The notes under the pieces are model-generated. The model was not told the origin of the DNA, did not search any database, and saw nothing but the letters and a program-made list of their open reading frames with translations. DNA of 43,691 nucleotides from Candidatus Bathyarchaeota archaeon. GTDB taxonomy: Archaea; Thermoproteota; Bathyarchaeia; Bathyarchaeales; Bathycorpusculaceae. The first letter of the stretch is position 1. The number at the start of each line of letters is the position of its first letter. Positions 23,825 through 33,700 of this stretch are shown here, piece after piece. Made by a program: the position numbers and the translations under genes. The stretch lies in contig JAGTQI010000004.1 of NCBI GenBank assembly GCA_018396955.1, positions 1 through 43,691 on the forward strand, in the 5' to 3' direction.

Positions 23825-24651
23825 TGCAGTCAAAGAGGGAACGTGCTAAAATTGGGCGGGAAAGGCTTCAGCGGGTTATTGAGATGTGTAAGGCTGTTGA
23901 GGAACGCTCCTTAGACCCTTTTCTGGTAGATGTGGACGAAATAATAAGGGTTGTTAGAGAGTTTTTCCCGGAATGGGAGCAGCCCGAAGACCTATGCCTA
24001 GACGCTGAGGCAATAAACCGCCTAGCATCGGTTGTTAGGCTTCAGAGCGAATGGGTTAAGCATCGTTCAACGTTGCTTTATACGGACCCCTTCCTGTTAG
24101 AGGAGAAGATTAAACGCATGGAGAAGGATGCCATTGTGGAGGCGTTTCTGGGCGCTTGGCACCCAATAGTTGAGTTTGAGCAGATTTCGCTTCACAGCCT
24201 AAAAGAGGCACTTCGGTACTGGGTAAGCCTTCCACCGCTGAAAGACAGATGGAAGGAGTTCCCCATGCCGGAGGAGGCTGGTGGAGCCGCCACCCGAGAG
24301 GAGCTTATAAGGCTGAGGATTTTGCAGGATAAAGCCTTCACAGAGGAGTTGGAAAACTTCTGGAATGAGTTAAAAAAGCTGGTTAGCGAGGAGGGTGAAG
24401 ATGGCAGAATCAGGTACTGGGATTTTGTTGGCGCCGAAACCTATGAGGAGACAACCCACAGAGCTTTCATGACAAGCTTTCTCGTAACTTATGGTTATGC
24501 AACCCTCGAAGTTCACCCGTTGGAGGAGGAAATTTTCATAAAGCCCTTTGATAGGCAGCAGAGGCGCATAGCCAAAAAACAGCTGGTTTCAATTCCTATA
24601 GCCATAACTGTTGAAGAGTGGGAAAAATGGAGGAGAGGAGCAAAAAAGTGA
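23824..24651 (+). CDS. Nse4-like kleisin subunit of an archaeal Smc5/6-type complex
   Basis: A 275-residue protein. The C-terminal region (about 195-272) reads IRYWDFVGAETYEETTHRAF, then MTSFLVTYGYATLEV, then QLVSIPIAITVEEWEKW. The same order of motifs ends Nse4 proteins: a hydrophobic strand with FV, a T-x-EN-x-F segment, a SFL-x2-DG helix, a strand, and a final DWE helix. The N-terminal part (DPFLVDVDEIIRVV, residues 31-44) suits the SMC-neck-binding half of a kleisin. Nse4 bridges the SMC heads and carries Nse1/Nse3. ATG 23824 overlaps the stop of the SMC gene and the next gene overlaps this one, so all three are cotranslated. A generic ScpA-type kleisin is the alternative; the C-terminal motifs favour Nse4. 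Confidence 0.75.
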   Translation: MQSKRERAKIGRERLQRVIEMCKAVEERSLDPFLVDVDEIIRVVREFFPEWEQPEDLCLDAEAINRLASVVRLQSEWVKHRSTLLYTDPFLLEEKIKRMEKDAIVEAFLGAWHPIVEFEQISLHSLKEALRYWVSLPPLKDRWKEFPMPEEAGGAATREELIRLRILQDKAFTEELENFWNELKKLVSEEGEDGRIRYWDFVGAETYEETTHRAFMTSFLVTYGYATLEVHPLEEEIFIKPFDRQQRRIAKKQLVSIPIAITVEEWEKWRRGAKK

Positions 24652-25205
24652 GTAAGAGGAAAGCCGTTTACGCCAGCAAGATGAAACGCGCCGTCCACAT
24701 GCTCTTCTACCGCAGACACAAGAAGCCCGGAGTGAAAGGCTGGGAGCTGCGAAAGGCTTTGGGCGCTGACTACCCAAAGGTTTTAAGCATATTGGATGAG
24801 TACTTGAAGCCGCTGGACTTACAGGTTAAAATGGTCTTTGAAGAAGAAAAACCAAAATCTGAAAAGCCAGCATTGGAAGAGTTGGATAAGGCGAGGTTTT
24901 ACATAACCTTAAGGGGCGATTTGACGCCTAAAGAGGCTAAGATGGTCGGATGGCGAATAGACGACTTGGCGGGACTAGCCATAACAATAGCCTACATAAT
25001 ATCGAAAAAGGGGAAGGCGCCCCGCAAAGAGGTGGAAGAGCTTTTAAGAGAGAAGCTGCCCGGCTGGAAGGTGGGCTTAAACATAGACCGTTACATACGC
25101 TATGGCTATTTAACCCAGGACGAAAATGAACAATTGTATTTGGACTGGCGAACCCGAGCAGAAGTAGACCAAAAAGCACTCATAGACCTAATCTTATCCA
25201 AGTAG
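24648..25205 (+). CDS. Nse3/MAGE-like tandem winged-helix (KITE) subunit
   Basis: A 185-residue protein with two winged-helix domains (about 1-90 and 105-185). The first, GVKGWELRKALGADYPKVL followed by a YITL strand, parallels the first domain of human NSE3. In the second, GLAITIAYIISKKGKAPRKE matches the GLL-x4-G-x-IF-x-KGN segment of MAGE proteins. The end YLDWRTRAEVDQKALIDLI matches the MAGE ending YEF-x-WGPR-x3-ETSKMKVL. KITE subunits bind the kleisin and DNA. The GTG start at 24648 overlaps the Nse4-like stop (GTGA) and has GGAGAGGAG 7 bases upstream; an ATG at 24618 is in frame but has no such site. The 3' end overlaps a convergent pseudogene by 26 bases. Confidence 0.75.
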   Translation: MSKRKAVYASKMKRAVHMLFYRRHKKPGVKGWELRKALGADYPKVLSILDEYLKPLDLQVKMVFEEEKPKSEKPALEELDKARFYITLRGDLTPKEAKMVGWRIDDLAGLAITIAYIISKKGKAPRKEVEELLREKLPGWKVGLNIDRYIRYGYLTQDENEQLYLDWRTRAEVDQKALIDLILSK

Positions 25206-25886
25206 ATGGACTAAACTGTTTCTTCTCCTTCCTAAGCTTATCAATTAGTTTTTGGCTGAACTTGGTTCTTAGAATGGCTATTATTTCCCGAACCTCCAGC
25301 CCCTTTTCAACATTTGTCACTCCGATAACCGTTGAAGACTTAACAACCAAAGCACAGTTGGCTCCACCACTAAGCCAACCGGATCCAGCTATCGCTATAA
25401 CTTCTTTCCCAACAGGAATTGCGCTTGCTTTAACCGCAATCAAAGTTACTTCCAGCGCTGTTTTAAACCCATAACCCATAGTTCTACTTAAAAATTCATG
25501 AATTGCCTATTAGGGAGCAGTTCTTCCTAAAACTGCGCGTCAAAAGTTACTTCTTTGAAAATGTATGGTGTTTCCTCAATGATTTTGGCGCCTAAATTTT
25601 TCCAATCTCTTTCCAATTTGGCATCTTATGCTCAGCCATTTTTCGCTTTCTGGATATGCAGGCCTAATCCCGGCATAGGCGCTTAAACACACAACATTAG
25701 CTTTGAATTCCCTTAATGCCTCTGCAACCCTCAGCGCAGTGGCGCCACTTTCAGATGTTCGACTACAACATGCCCAATTTCCGAATCCTTTATCCTTTTT
25801 TTAACAGCCCCAATTAAGGCTGCTGTGTTCTTCCGGTCTCGGCTCATTAAAATAGCGTACAATTTTGTCTCAAAACGTGCGGTCAC
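25180..25886 (-). pseudogene. Decayed pyruvate kinase alpha/beta-domain protein
   Basis: Stand-alone proteins with the C-terminal domain of pyruvate kinase are common in archaea. Here a 99-codon frame at the 3' end reads FKTALEVTLIAVKASAIPVGKEVIAIAGSGW and LEVREIIAILRTKF, which is that domain. Upstream, other frames of the same strand hold the missing beginning: FETKLYAILMSRDRKNTAALI and KDSEIGHVVV from a GTG at 25886. SGATALRVAEALREFKANVV lies in a second frame and IIEETPYIFKEVTFDAQF in a third, followed by a stop. At least three frame changes and in-frame stops show the gene is dead. It converges on and overlaps the Nse3-like gene. Confidence 0.75.
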
Positions 25887-25969
25887 CTTGATTTAACGTC
25901 AATCTACTTGTATAAAAGTATTGACACACTCAAAGTTTAAAACGTAGCAAAATAGTTTAAACACTGCGA

Positions 25970-26179
25970 TTATTTTCTTATTTTTCTGTAGAGATATGCT
26001 ATAATGTCAATTATAATTATTGCTGTGAGAACCAAGAGGGGACTGCCTAAAAACCGGCTTGGAAAGGATTCTTCTGCTGCATAAACACGGTTAGTGAAGG
26101 CGAATATTAACAGTAGTATGTTAACAACAATGATTGCGACTAAATTTTTCTTCATGGTCGCTTTCTGCCCCCTTTTCAT
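25970..26179 (-). CDS. Small two-helix membrane protein downstream of nusA
   Basis: A 69-residue protein. A basic start and a hydrophobic segment (NLVAIIVVNILLLIFAFT) look like a signal peptide ending near AYAAEES-type sequence (VYAAEES). A second membrane helix follows (LLVLTAIIIIDIIAYLY) with a basic KIRK tail. ATG 26155 is an alternative start that sits nearer the hydrophobic segment. The gene begins 13 bases after nusA and may ride on the rpo transcript. Function unknown. Confidence 0.6.
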   Translation of the reverse strand: MKRGQKATMKKNLVAIIVVNILLLIFAFTNRVYAAEESFPSRFLGSPLLVLTAIIIIDIIAYLYRKIRK

Positions 26180-26192
26180 TTTTTGGCGTATT

Positions 26193-26630
26193 TTAGACTA
26201 TGCTGACGTTTTGTATTTGGAAGTAGCGTTTCATTAGCATTCGGAGGCGTTCAGCGTTTCTTCCATTCTTCCCTATGGCCACGCCCTTATCCCTTGGATG
26301 AACAGTTACAACGGCTATTGTTTTGCCGTCTGGTTTCTCGGTTATCCTAACTTCTTGGACATTTGCTGGTTTTAAGGCGTTTTTGATGAACTGGACCGGG
26401 TCTTCGGAATACTCTATTATCTCGTGTTTTTTGCCGGTCATCCTCTCCAGAAGCCTTATGTTTCTTCCACCTTTGCCTATGGCTGCGCCGATGTCGCCTT
26501 CTTTAACAACCATGATTACGCGGCCTTGCTCCTCGTCGACTATGCAGTCTTTGACGCTGGCGCCGCTTATACTTTCGAAGAGGGCTATATACTTCATTTC
26601 TGTGCTGGTGAATTTTATGCCGCTACTCAT
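26193..26630 (-). CDS. nusA: Archaeal NusA-like KH-domain transcription factor
   Basis: A 145-residue archaeal NusA consisting of two KH domains without the N-terminal and S1 domains of bacterial NusA. Both GXXG loops are visible: IGKGGRN in the first domain (residues 51-57 region) and IGKNGRN in the second. It binds RNA and acts with RNA polymerase in elongation and termination. The ATG overlaps the stop of rpl30e (ATGA). In many archaea rps12 and rps7 follow next, but they do not here. Confidence 0.95.
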   Translation of the reverse strand: MSSGIKFTSTEMKYIALFESISGASVKDCIVDEEQGRVIMVVKEGDIGAAIGKGGRNIRLLERMTGKKHEIIEYSEDPVQFIKNALKPANVQEVRITEKPDGKTIAVVTVHPRDKGVAIGKNGRNAERLRMLMKRYFQIQNVSIV

Positions 26631-26962
26631 TCGCTTCCTCCTTCGGCTTCCTCTGTTTCCTTTGACTCCACTAATCTAAGAATTTCTGAATCGCCGGGCT
26701 CTCTTATAGTTAACGCTGAAACAAGGAAGGGTTTCCCACAAACAGCAGCTAAATCCGTTGACAAGCCCCTATAAACAATTAATGGGATTTTTGAAAGCTT
26801 GCAGTAATATTCTAGGTCGCTGCGGATTTCAGCTGGACAGTTGGACGCCACAATAATCATCTTCGCCTTCCCAGTTTTCGCACTTTGAATTGCTGAGTTT
26901 GCACCAAAGGAAACCTTGCCGGTTTTCACGGCTGTTGAGATAGCCTTGTCTATGTCCATCAT
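26627..26962 (-). CDS. rpl30e: Ribosomal protein L30e
   Basis: A 111-residue L7Ae/L30e-fold ribosomal protein. GKVSFGANSAIQSAKTGKAKMIIVASN is the RNA-binding start of the fold, and LVYRGLSTDL-type sequence (VYRGLSTDLAAVCGKPF) completes it. The highly acidic tail is longer than in many homologues. It overlaps rpoA upstream and nusA downstream by four bases each, so the whole cluster is translationally coupled. Confidence 0.95.
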   Translation of the reverse strand: MMDIDKAISTAVKTGKVSFGANSAIQSAKTGKAKMIIVASNCPAEIRSDLEYYCKLSKIPLIVYRGLSTDLAAVCGKPFLVSALTIREPGDSEILRLVESKETEEAEGGSE

Positions 26963-29900
26963 TTGTTCTCCCTCTTAAGCTCAGAAGTGGACATAAACAA
27001 CTCCACAAGCCCGGTGCCGACAGGTATGGACTGCCCAACAATAACGTTTTCAGTGACGCCTTCCAACGGGTCGCTTTCGCCTCTAATGGCAGCCTCAACA
27101 ATATTTGGAACAGTAATCTCGAAGGCTGCCCTCGCCAAGACGCTTGCCTTTTTGCCGCTGACACCGTGCCTGCCTATCTGCTGCACCTCGCCAGTTGCAG
27201 TCATCATATCAGCCACAAGCATGACATGACGGATGTCAACGTCCAAGCCTTGCTCCTCCAAAACGCTCTTAGCCTCTTGTATAAGGACGTTTCTGGCGGC
27301 TTCAATGCCCAAGGTTTTGGCTATTTCATGAACATTGTTGGTTGTTGTCCTCGTGGCGTCAACGCCGTAAACCTCCAGAACTTTGGGCAGATTCGAGCCA
27401 TCAGTACGTATAACCCATTCGCCCTGCTCCTCGGTGACCAGAACACGCTTTATCCCTGGAACACCCTTAATATAAAGTGATGAAACCCTGTCAAGTAGCC
27501 TTTTAAGGGCTTCCGGCTTCTTTGGTTTTATATGGATGCTGTTTCCTGTTATTTTTACGGTGCAGTTGGCAATCTTAACTCTCTCCTTAAGCTCTTGTAT
27601 TGTTACGCCCCTGTCCTCCATCATAGCCTTATTCAACTCAACGACGATTTCTCCGCGCACAGGGTCTTGGTATATGGCCTGCGCAATGTTTTCCAGTATG
27701 GTGCAAAGTATGTTTCTAGCTATTTTGACTGCTGCCTCCCTGCTCTTGCGGTGCTTCTCGTCCAGGTAGATGACCATTATAGGCGTTGATGGAACTCTTC
27801 TGGCGTCGACAATTTCTATGAGCCGCGGCAAGCCCAAAGTCACGTTCTGTTCCCTAACACCGGCATAGTGGAAAGTCCTAAGGGTCATCTGTGTACCCGG
27901 CTCGCCTATAGACTGGGCGGAAACTATGCCTACGGCTTCGCCCGGCTCCATTAAGGCGCGCTTATAATGTTCGACTGTCAGCTCTATGGCTTTGTCAACG
28001 CCCTCTTTACTGAGCTTCGCCTCTGTTAGGCTCTGCTTCAACTCGCTTATCAGCAGTGGCGTGAGCTGATCTTCAACGGCTTTAAGCTTCTCCTTAATGT
28101 ATTTCGGAGGCGCCGGCTTACCCTTCCCCATGCCGATTCTTATCTGCTCAACAAGGCGGCTGACGTTCACAGCCTTTCCATGATCGCTTTTGGCAGGGTC
28201 AACGCCGTCCTCGCCGTACTTGAACTGGATTATGTCGCCAGTTGAGCTTCTAACAGTTCCGTCATATTCTAGGCGGAGATGCTCTAAAGCGTTGATTAGG
28301 CGTCTCTGCATGTAACCGCTCTGCTGCGTTCTAACAGCCGTGTCCACAAGCCCCTCACGTCCTCCCATGGCGTGGAAGAAGAATTCTATGGCGTCTAGGC
28401 CCTTCTGGTAGGAGGAGTAGACAAACCCCCTAGCTTTGGGAGATGGGTCGCCGAATTTGAAGTGGGGTAGTGTTCTCCCCAGATAGCCACGCATTATACG
28501 TTTTCCACGCACAGCTTGCTGTCCAACACAGGCGCTCATCTGCCCAATATTTAAGCTTGAACCCCTAGCGCCAGTTCGCGTCATTACTATGCCGGAATTT
28601 TCAAGGGTAAAGTCTTCATCAGCGATTTTTCCAGATTCATCTCTGGCTTTAGCCAGCTCGTTCATAACATAGATTTCAAAAGAATCCTCAAGGGTTTGTC
28701 CGGGAAGTCTAGGAAGTGTGCCGTCACGGTAACTCTTTATAAGCTCCTCAATTCTTTTTTCAACCTTCTCCGTTATCCTCTTTATCTTTGCCTCCGCCTG
28801 CGGAGAAAGCACCAGCTCATCATAGGAGTAGGAGAATCCCCGCATTGTTATGAAAAGCTTCAAAAGCCTCGTAATTTTGTTTATAAATTCGCGTCCAACA
28901 GCTGTTCCATAGTCCTTAATTATTCTGTGGAGGAGGCTTTCGGACTGCTCAGCCCCTACAGCTTTTCTGTCAATAACACCGCATATGAGTTGACCATTCT
29001 TGACAACCACGTAGGCGTCGTAGGGACACTCCTCCTTTAAGCATTTGGCACATCCACGGCAAGTGTTCGCCTTCAAAACATAGTTTAAACCTTTTGGCAA
29101 GAATAGGCTGAAGATTTGTTTGCCGCTCCACATGGGCTGAGGCTCTTTTATTTGGGGTTCTGGAAGCGGCCCCTCATAGCCAGCCGCGATTAAGAGGCGG
29201 CTCACCTCGTCTTTTGTTAAGTAGTTTGACTTCCTCGTGAAGAGATAAGCAGCCGTAATAAAGTCTCTAATAGCCCCAATTATTGGACCGCCAAAGCGTG
29301 GGGAAAGTATTTGATCTTGAACCTGCATTAGGAGGCGGGCTTCTGTTTGGGCTTCCTCGCTTTGTGGTATGTGGAGGTTCATCTCGTCCCCGTCGAAGTC
29401 CGCATTATAAGGCGGACAGACGCAAAGGTGTAGGCGGAAAGTCTTGTAGGGCAAGACCCGCACATAATGCGCCATAATGGACATTCTGTGGAGGGACGGT
29501 TGACGGTTGAAAATGGCTATATCACCATTTCTTAAGTGACGCTCAACAATGTAGCCTGGCTCCAAAGACTCGGCAATTTTCTCCCTGTCAGTGACAAACT
29601 CAAGCCTAATCCTTTTGCCGTCTGGGCGGATAATGTAGAGGGCGCCCGGATATTTAAACGGACCATTTATGACAAGTTTCCGCATCTCCTCAATGTTCCA
29701 AGAGGTCACCTTTTCGGGAACTGAAAGCCTCATGGCAACATCCAGCGGAACGCCAACCTCGTTTATGTCGAGGTTTGGATCTGGAGAAATCACCGTGCGA
29801 GCTGAGAAGTCAACACGCTTGCCTGAAAGGTTACTTCTAAACCTTCCCTCCTTGCCCTTAAGCCTCTGGGAAAGCGTTTTAAGGGCTCTTCCAGAACGGT

Positions 29901-30777
29901 GTCTTGCTGGTGGAATGCCAGAAGCCTCATTGTTAAAGTAAGTTGTCACATGATACTGGAGAAGCTCTGACAGGTCTTGAATTATGAGGGTGGGAGCGCC
30001 AGCTTCCATGTTCTCTTTTAATCGCTGGTTTATGCGGATTATGTCCACAAGCTTGTGGGTTAAGTCGTCTTCTGAGCGTATGCCAGACTCCAAAGTAATG
30101 GAGGGCCGCACATATACTGGCGGAACAGGCAAGACCTGTAGAACCATCCATTCTGGACGAGCCGTTTTGGGTTCTAAACCCAAAAGCTCCAAATCATCAT
30201 TCGGTATACGTTCAAGTCTCTCCCTAACCATGCTGGGAGTTAGAGGCTGAGAGCCGCCGGGAATTTCTTCACTAAACTTTGTGGGTTTTTCAAAGGTTAT
30301 CTTGTATTGGGGAGCATTACAATGGGGACAAGTCTTAGCCCTTATCTCTTGAGTTATCCGCCTAAACATTTCATCTGGAACTGATCCCAGCAGCTGGCGG
30401 GTTCTATCAATTCTCGCCCTTAACTTTTTAACGGCGTCTTCCGGGAGCAGAATCCGCCCGCAGTTTCGGCATGTGACCCTAAGAAGGTCGTAGATTATTT
30501 TTGCAAATTCGATGTGGATTATTGGGACAGCTAGTTCTATATGCCCAAAATGTCCAGGGCAGCGTATAGCTGTGTTGCCGCATGTCTTGCACCTCTGTCT
30601 AGGCTCAAGAGTGCCGAGCCTCCCATCCATAAGTCCAGCGGTTATTGGGGCGCCATCCTCGTCGTAGGTGTCAGGCGTCTGAATTTCAACCACTGAAAGT
30701 TTCCGTATTTCCTGAGGAGAGAGTAAACCGAAATGGATTTCGTCAACAACCTTATGGGCGACTTCCTCAACAGCCAT
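26959..30777 (-). CDS. rpoA: RNA polymerase subunit A, A' and A'' in one chain
   Basis: The largest subunit of archaeal RNA polymerase, 1272 residues. In most archaea it is split into RpoA' and RpoA''; here both are in one uninterrupted frame, as reported for Thaumarchaeota and several TACK relatives. Near the N-terminus is the zinc site CKTCGNTAIRCPGHFGHIE. At about residue 460 is the catalytic NADFDGDEMNLH, whose three aspartates hold the active-site magnesium. SAQSIGEPGTQMTLRTFHYAG marks the trigger-loop region at the start of the A'' part. An extra cysteine cluster (CRGCAKCLKEEC, about residues 571-582) lies in the funnel region. It starts one base after rpoB. Confidence 0.98.
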   Translation of the reverse strand: MAVEEVAHKVVDEIHFGLLSPQEIRKLSVVEIQTPDTYDEDGAPITAGLMDGRLGTLEPRQRCKTCGNTAIRCPGHFGHIELAVPIIHIEFAKIIYDLLRVTCRNCGRILLPEDAVKKLRARIDRTRQLLGSVPDEMFRRITQEIRAKTCPHCNAPQYKITFEKPTKFSEEIPGGSQPLTPSMVRERLERIPNDDLELLGLEPKTARPEWMVLQVLPVPPVYVRPSITLESGIRSEDDLTHKLVDIIRINQRLKENMEAGAPTLIIQDLSELLQYHVTTYFNNEASGIPPARHRSGRALKTLSQRLKGKEGRFRSNLSGKRVDFSARTVISPDPNLDINEVGVPLDVAMRLSVPEKVTSWNIEEMRKLVINGPFKYPGALYIIRPDGKRIRLEFVTDREKIAESLEPGYIVERHLRNGDIAIFNRQPSLHRMSIMAHYVRVLPYKTFRLHLCVCPPYNADFDGDEMNLHIPQSEEAQTEARLLMQVQDQILSPRFGGPIIGAIRDFITAAYLFTRKSNYLTKDEVSRLLIAAGYEGPLPEPQIKEPQPMWSGKQIFSLFLPKGLNYVLKANTCRGCAKCLKEECPYDAYVVVKNGQLICGVIDRKAVGAEQSESLLHRIIKDYGTAVGREFINKITRLLKLFITMRGFSYSYDELVLSPQAEAKIKRITEKVEKRIEELIKSYRDGTLPRLPGQTLEDSFEIYVMNELAKARDESGKIADEDFTLENSGIVMTRTGARGSSLNIGQMSACVGQQAVRGKRIMRGYLGRTLPHFKFGDPSPKARGFVYSSYQKGLDAIEFFFHAMGGREGLVDTAVRTQQSGYMQRRLINALEHLRLEYDGTVRSSTGDIIQFKYGEDGVDPAKSDHGKAVNVSRLVEQIRIGMGKGKPAPPKYIKEKLKAVEDQLTPLLISELKQSLTEAKLSKEGVDKAIELTVEHYKRALMEPGEAVGIVSAQSIGEPGTQMTLRTFHYAGVREQNVTLGLPRLIEIVDARRVPSTPIMVIYLDEKHRKSREAAVKIARNILCTILENIAQAIYQDPVRGEIVVELNKAMMEDRGVTIQELKERVKIANCTVKITGNSIHIKPKKPEALKRLLDRVSSLYIKGVPGIKRVLVTEEQGEWVIRTDGSNLPKVLEVYGVDATRTTTNNVHEIAKTLGIEAARNVLIQEAKSVLEEQGLDVDIRHVMLVADMMTATGEVQQIGRHGVSGKKASVLARAAFEITVPNIVEAAIRGESDPLEGVTENVIVGQSIPVGTGLVELFMSTSELKRENK

Positions 30778-30778
30778 T

Positions 30779-33700
30779 TTAAGCCCTCTCCTTAAGCTTT
30801 AACTTTGGCGCCACACAGAGGCTCATCAGTTCTTGGAGGAGAAGCTTAAAAGCATAGGAAACTATTACGGGTGAGATTTTAGCTTTATCCTCGCATATCC
30901 TGCAGATATACTTCCTCTGTTTTAGGTCGTAGTAGGCTATGTAGCCGCAGTTCTCACAAACATAGAGCGTATACTTGTCGGATTCCTCTAAAAGTCTGTC
31001 GCGGAGTAGCATGGCAGCCCCATGCCCGATGAGGCAGTCTCTTTCCATCTCGCCGAAGCGCAGTCCACCTCCGCGGGCTCTACCTTCCGTCGGCTGCCTC
31101 GTTAACATTTGCACTTGTCCTCTGGCTCTTGCGTGGATTTTGTCTGCAACCATATGGTGGAGCTTCTGATAGTAGACTATGCCTACGAAAATGTCTGCCA
31201 CAAACTTTTCACCTGTCACACCGTTGTAGAAGACCTCTTTTCCAGTGTGGCTGAAGCCGAGCTTTATTAGGGTTTTTCTCAGGTCTTCAGCCTTCTCATT
31301 TGAGAAGGGTGTTCCGTCAACCGGTCTGCCTCGTAGAGCTGCAACTTTTCCAGCTATGGATTCAATGAACTGTCCAATTGTCATTCTTGACGGGATAGCG
31401 TGGGGATTAATTATAATGTCTGGGACTATGCCGTCCTCTGTGAAGGGCATATCCTCCTGTGGTACAATAAGCCCGATAACGCCTTTCTGTCCGTGGCGGG
31501 ATGCAAACTTGTCGCCAAGCTCCGGGATTCTCTGGTCTCTAACCCTAACCTTGACAAGCTTGCTACCTTCACCAGACTCCGTTATGAAGACAGCGTCAAC
31601 AATTCCGGTTTCTGATGGACGCATGTCCACGGAAGTGTCCCGCATTGATGGACCTTTAACCTCAAACTCTTTGTATTCTTCAAGGAATCTCGGTGGGCTT
31701 GTTCTTCCTATAAGAACGTCTCCGCCGGCGACTTGAGCTTCTAGGCTTATTATGCCGTCGGGCTCCAGAAGCCTATAATATTGTTCGCCTCTGAAGCCTC
31801 TTATTCCAGGTTCTGGCACGACGAATTTGTCTTTTAGTCCGCCCATGTATTGGCGGCATTCAGCCTCGTATATGCGGTAAAATGTGGAGCGTCCTAAGCC
31901 CCTTTCAATTGAGGCTTTGTTGAAGATTAGGGCGTCCTCCATGTTATAGCCTTCATAGGATAAAACAGCCACAATGCAGTTCTGCCCGGATGGGCGGAGC
32001 TTATAGCCCATAACCTCCATTAAGGCTGTTTCAACCAGTGGCGTCTGGGGATAATGGAGTATGTGGGACCTTGAATCAACACGTAATGGGAAGTTAGTGG
32101 CGAAAACGCCGAGAGCTTGCTTGGCCATAGCCGCCTGATAAGAGTTGCGGGGTGACTGGTTGTGTTCCGCGTATGGTATTGTTGAGGCGCAAATCCCGAG
32201 AATTGTGTAAGTTGCAATTTCCAGATGGGTGTGCTCCGGGGTTAGTTCTTCAATGTTTATGGCGACATAGGCATTTTCCTCCTCTTCAGCATCCAAATAC
32301 TCGATTATGCCGTTCTTAACGAGGTCCTCCCATGACCACTCGCCGCGGGTAATCTTTTCTATGTGTTCCGGCTGAAGCCTTGAAACGCCATTTTCAACTA
32401 TTATTAATGGTCTTCTAACCCTTCCCTCATCACAGTTAACATAGATTTCCTCTCTTTCGCCATACTCTTTGGAGAAGTATGCGATGTTGACTTCTGTTGA
32501 TATTTCTCCCATACGTCGCCGTTGCCTAAACTCGTTAACAACTTTTTCTGGAGCGGTACAATAGCCCACTATTGTTCCGTCCACGAAGACTTTTGCGCCG
32601 TAACGCTTCAGCGTTTCATTCGCCTCATATACTGGCGTGACGCCCATGCTGAACAATATTTGCTTGATCTTCTCTGGATTAACACCGACAGATATGGAAG
32701 CAGACAATGCTAGATTCTTGACTAAGCCGCAATTTGAGCCTTCCGGCGTCTCGTTTGGGCATAGGCGCCCCCAATGGGTTGAGTGCAAGTCTCTAGCCTC
32801 AAAGTTTGGCTGGCTTCTGCTAAGCGGAGATTGAAGCCTTCTCAAGTGGCTTAAGGTGGAAAGGTAATTTGTTCTGTCGAGGAGTTGTGTTACACCGACG
32901 CGTCCCCTTCCCCAGTTTCCAGTGGCAAGCGCATGTTGAAGCCTCTCGGTTATTATTCCGGGGCGAACAGCTGCAGAAACCGTAATTATTGGTCCTTTAA
33001 CGCCTATCCTTTCAAGCTGGTATTTAATGTCTCTTACAAGGTTTCTGAAGGCTACACGGAACAAGTCTGCTAGGAGTGGCCCCGCAAGCCTCAAACGCTT
33101 GTTCTTAAAGTGGTCTTTGTCGTCTGGTTTTCGCCTTCCAAGTTTCAGCTCTATAACTCTGCATGCCATCTCACCCAAGAATATGGCTTTGTCGCGGCGG
33201 CTTTGACTTGTTCTTCCAAGATGGGGCAAGAAGTTTTTGTCTATGGCTGCCTCAGCCTTCTGAATGCGGTATTCTTCAACCTGCCCGTGGGCTACACGGT
33301 TTCCTATATATAATATCGCATCTCTAACAGTGTCGACGCCTATAGCCTTTTCAAAGGATGGTTCCAGCTCACTTTGAATTTCCTCATCAACAGAAACAGC
33401 TTCAGCAATCTCCTTGTCAGACTCAAGCCCCAGGGCACGCATAACAATGACAAAGGGGACTTCTGTCGGCACTCCAGGCATTGTGACGTATAAGGCGCCG
33501 TCAGACTTCATTTTCAGCTCTATCCTCGCCCTAAAGCCAACGGTCGTGGAGAATAGCTTGGCTTGATAAACTGGCGCGGCGCCCTTCTCGTCTATATCAA
33601 CGATTATGCGGTTTGGAGCCAAGTCCTCCATAGCCACAATAACACGTTCAGAACCGTTAACAATGAAGTAGCCGCCGGGGTCGTCTGGGTCTTCGCCGAC

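Noticed and set aside
24513-24777. Minus-strand frames over the Nse4/Nse3-like junction
   Set aside because: They are antisense to two overlapping genes with clear coding character and ribosome sites.
31245-31736. A 163-codon open frame on the plus strand inside rpoB
   Set aside because: It is antisense to highly conserved RpoB motifs and has Ser/Pro-rich shadow composition.
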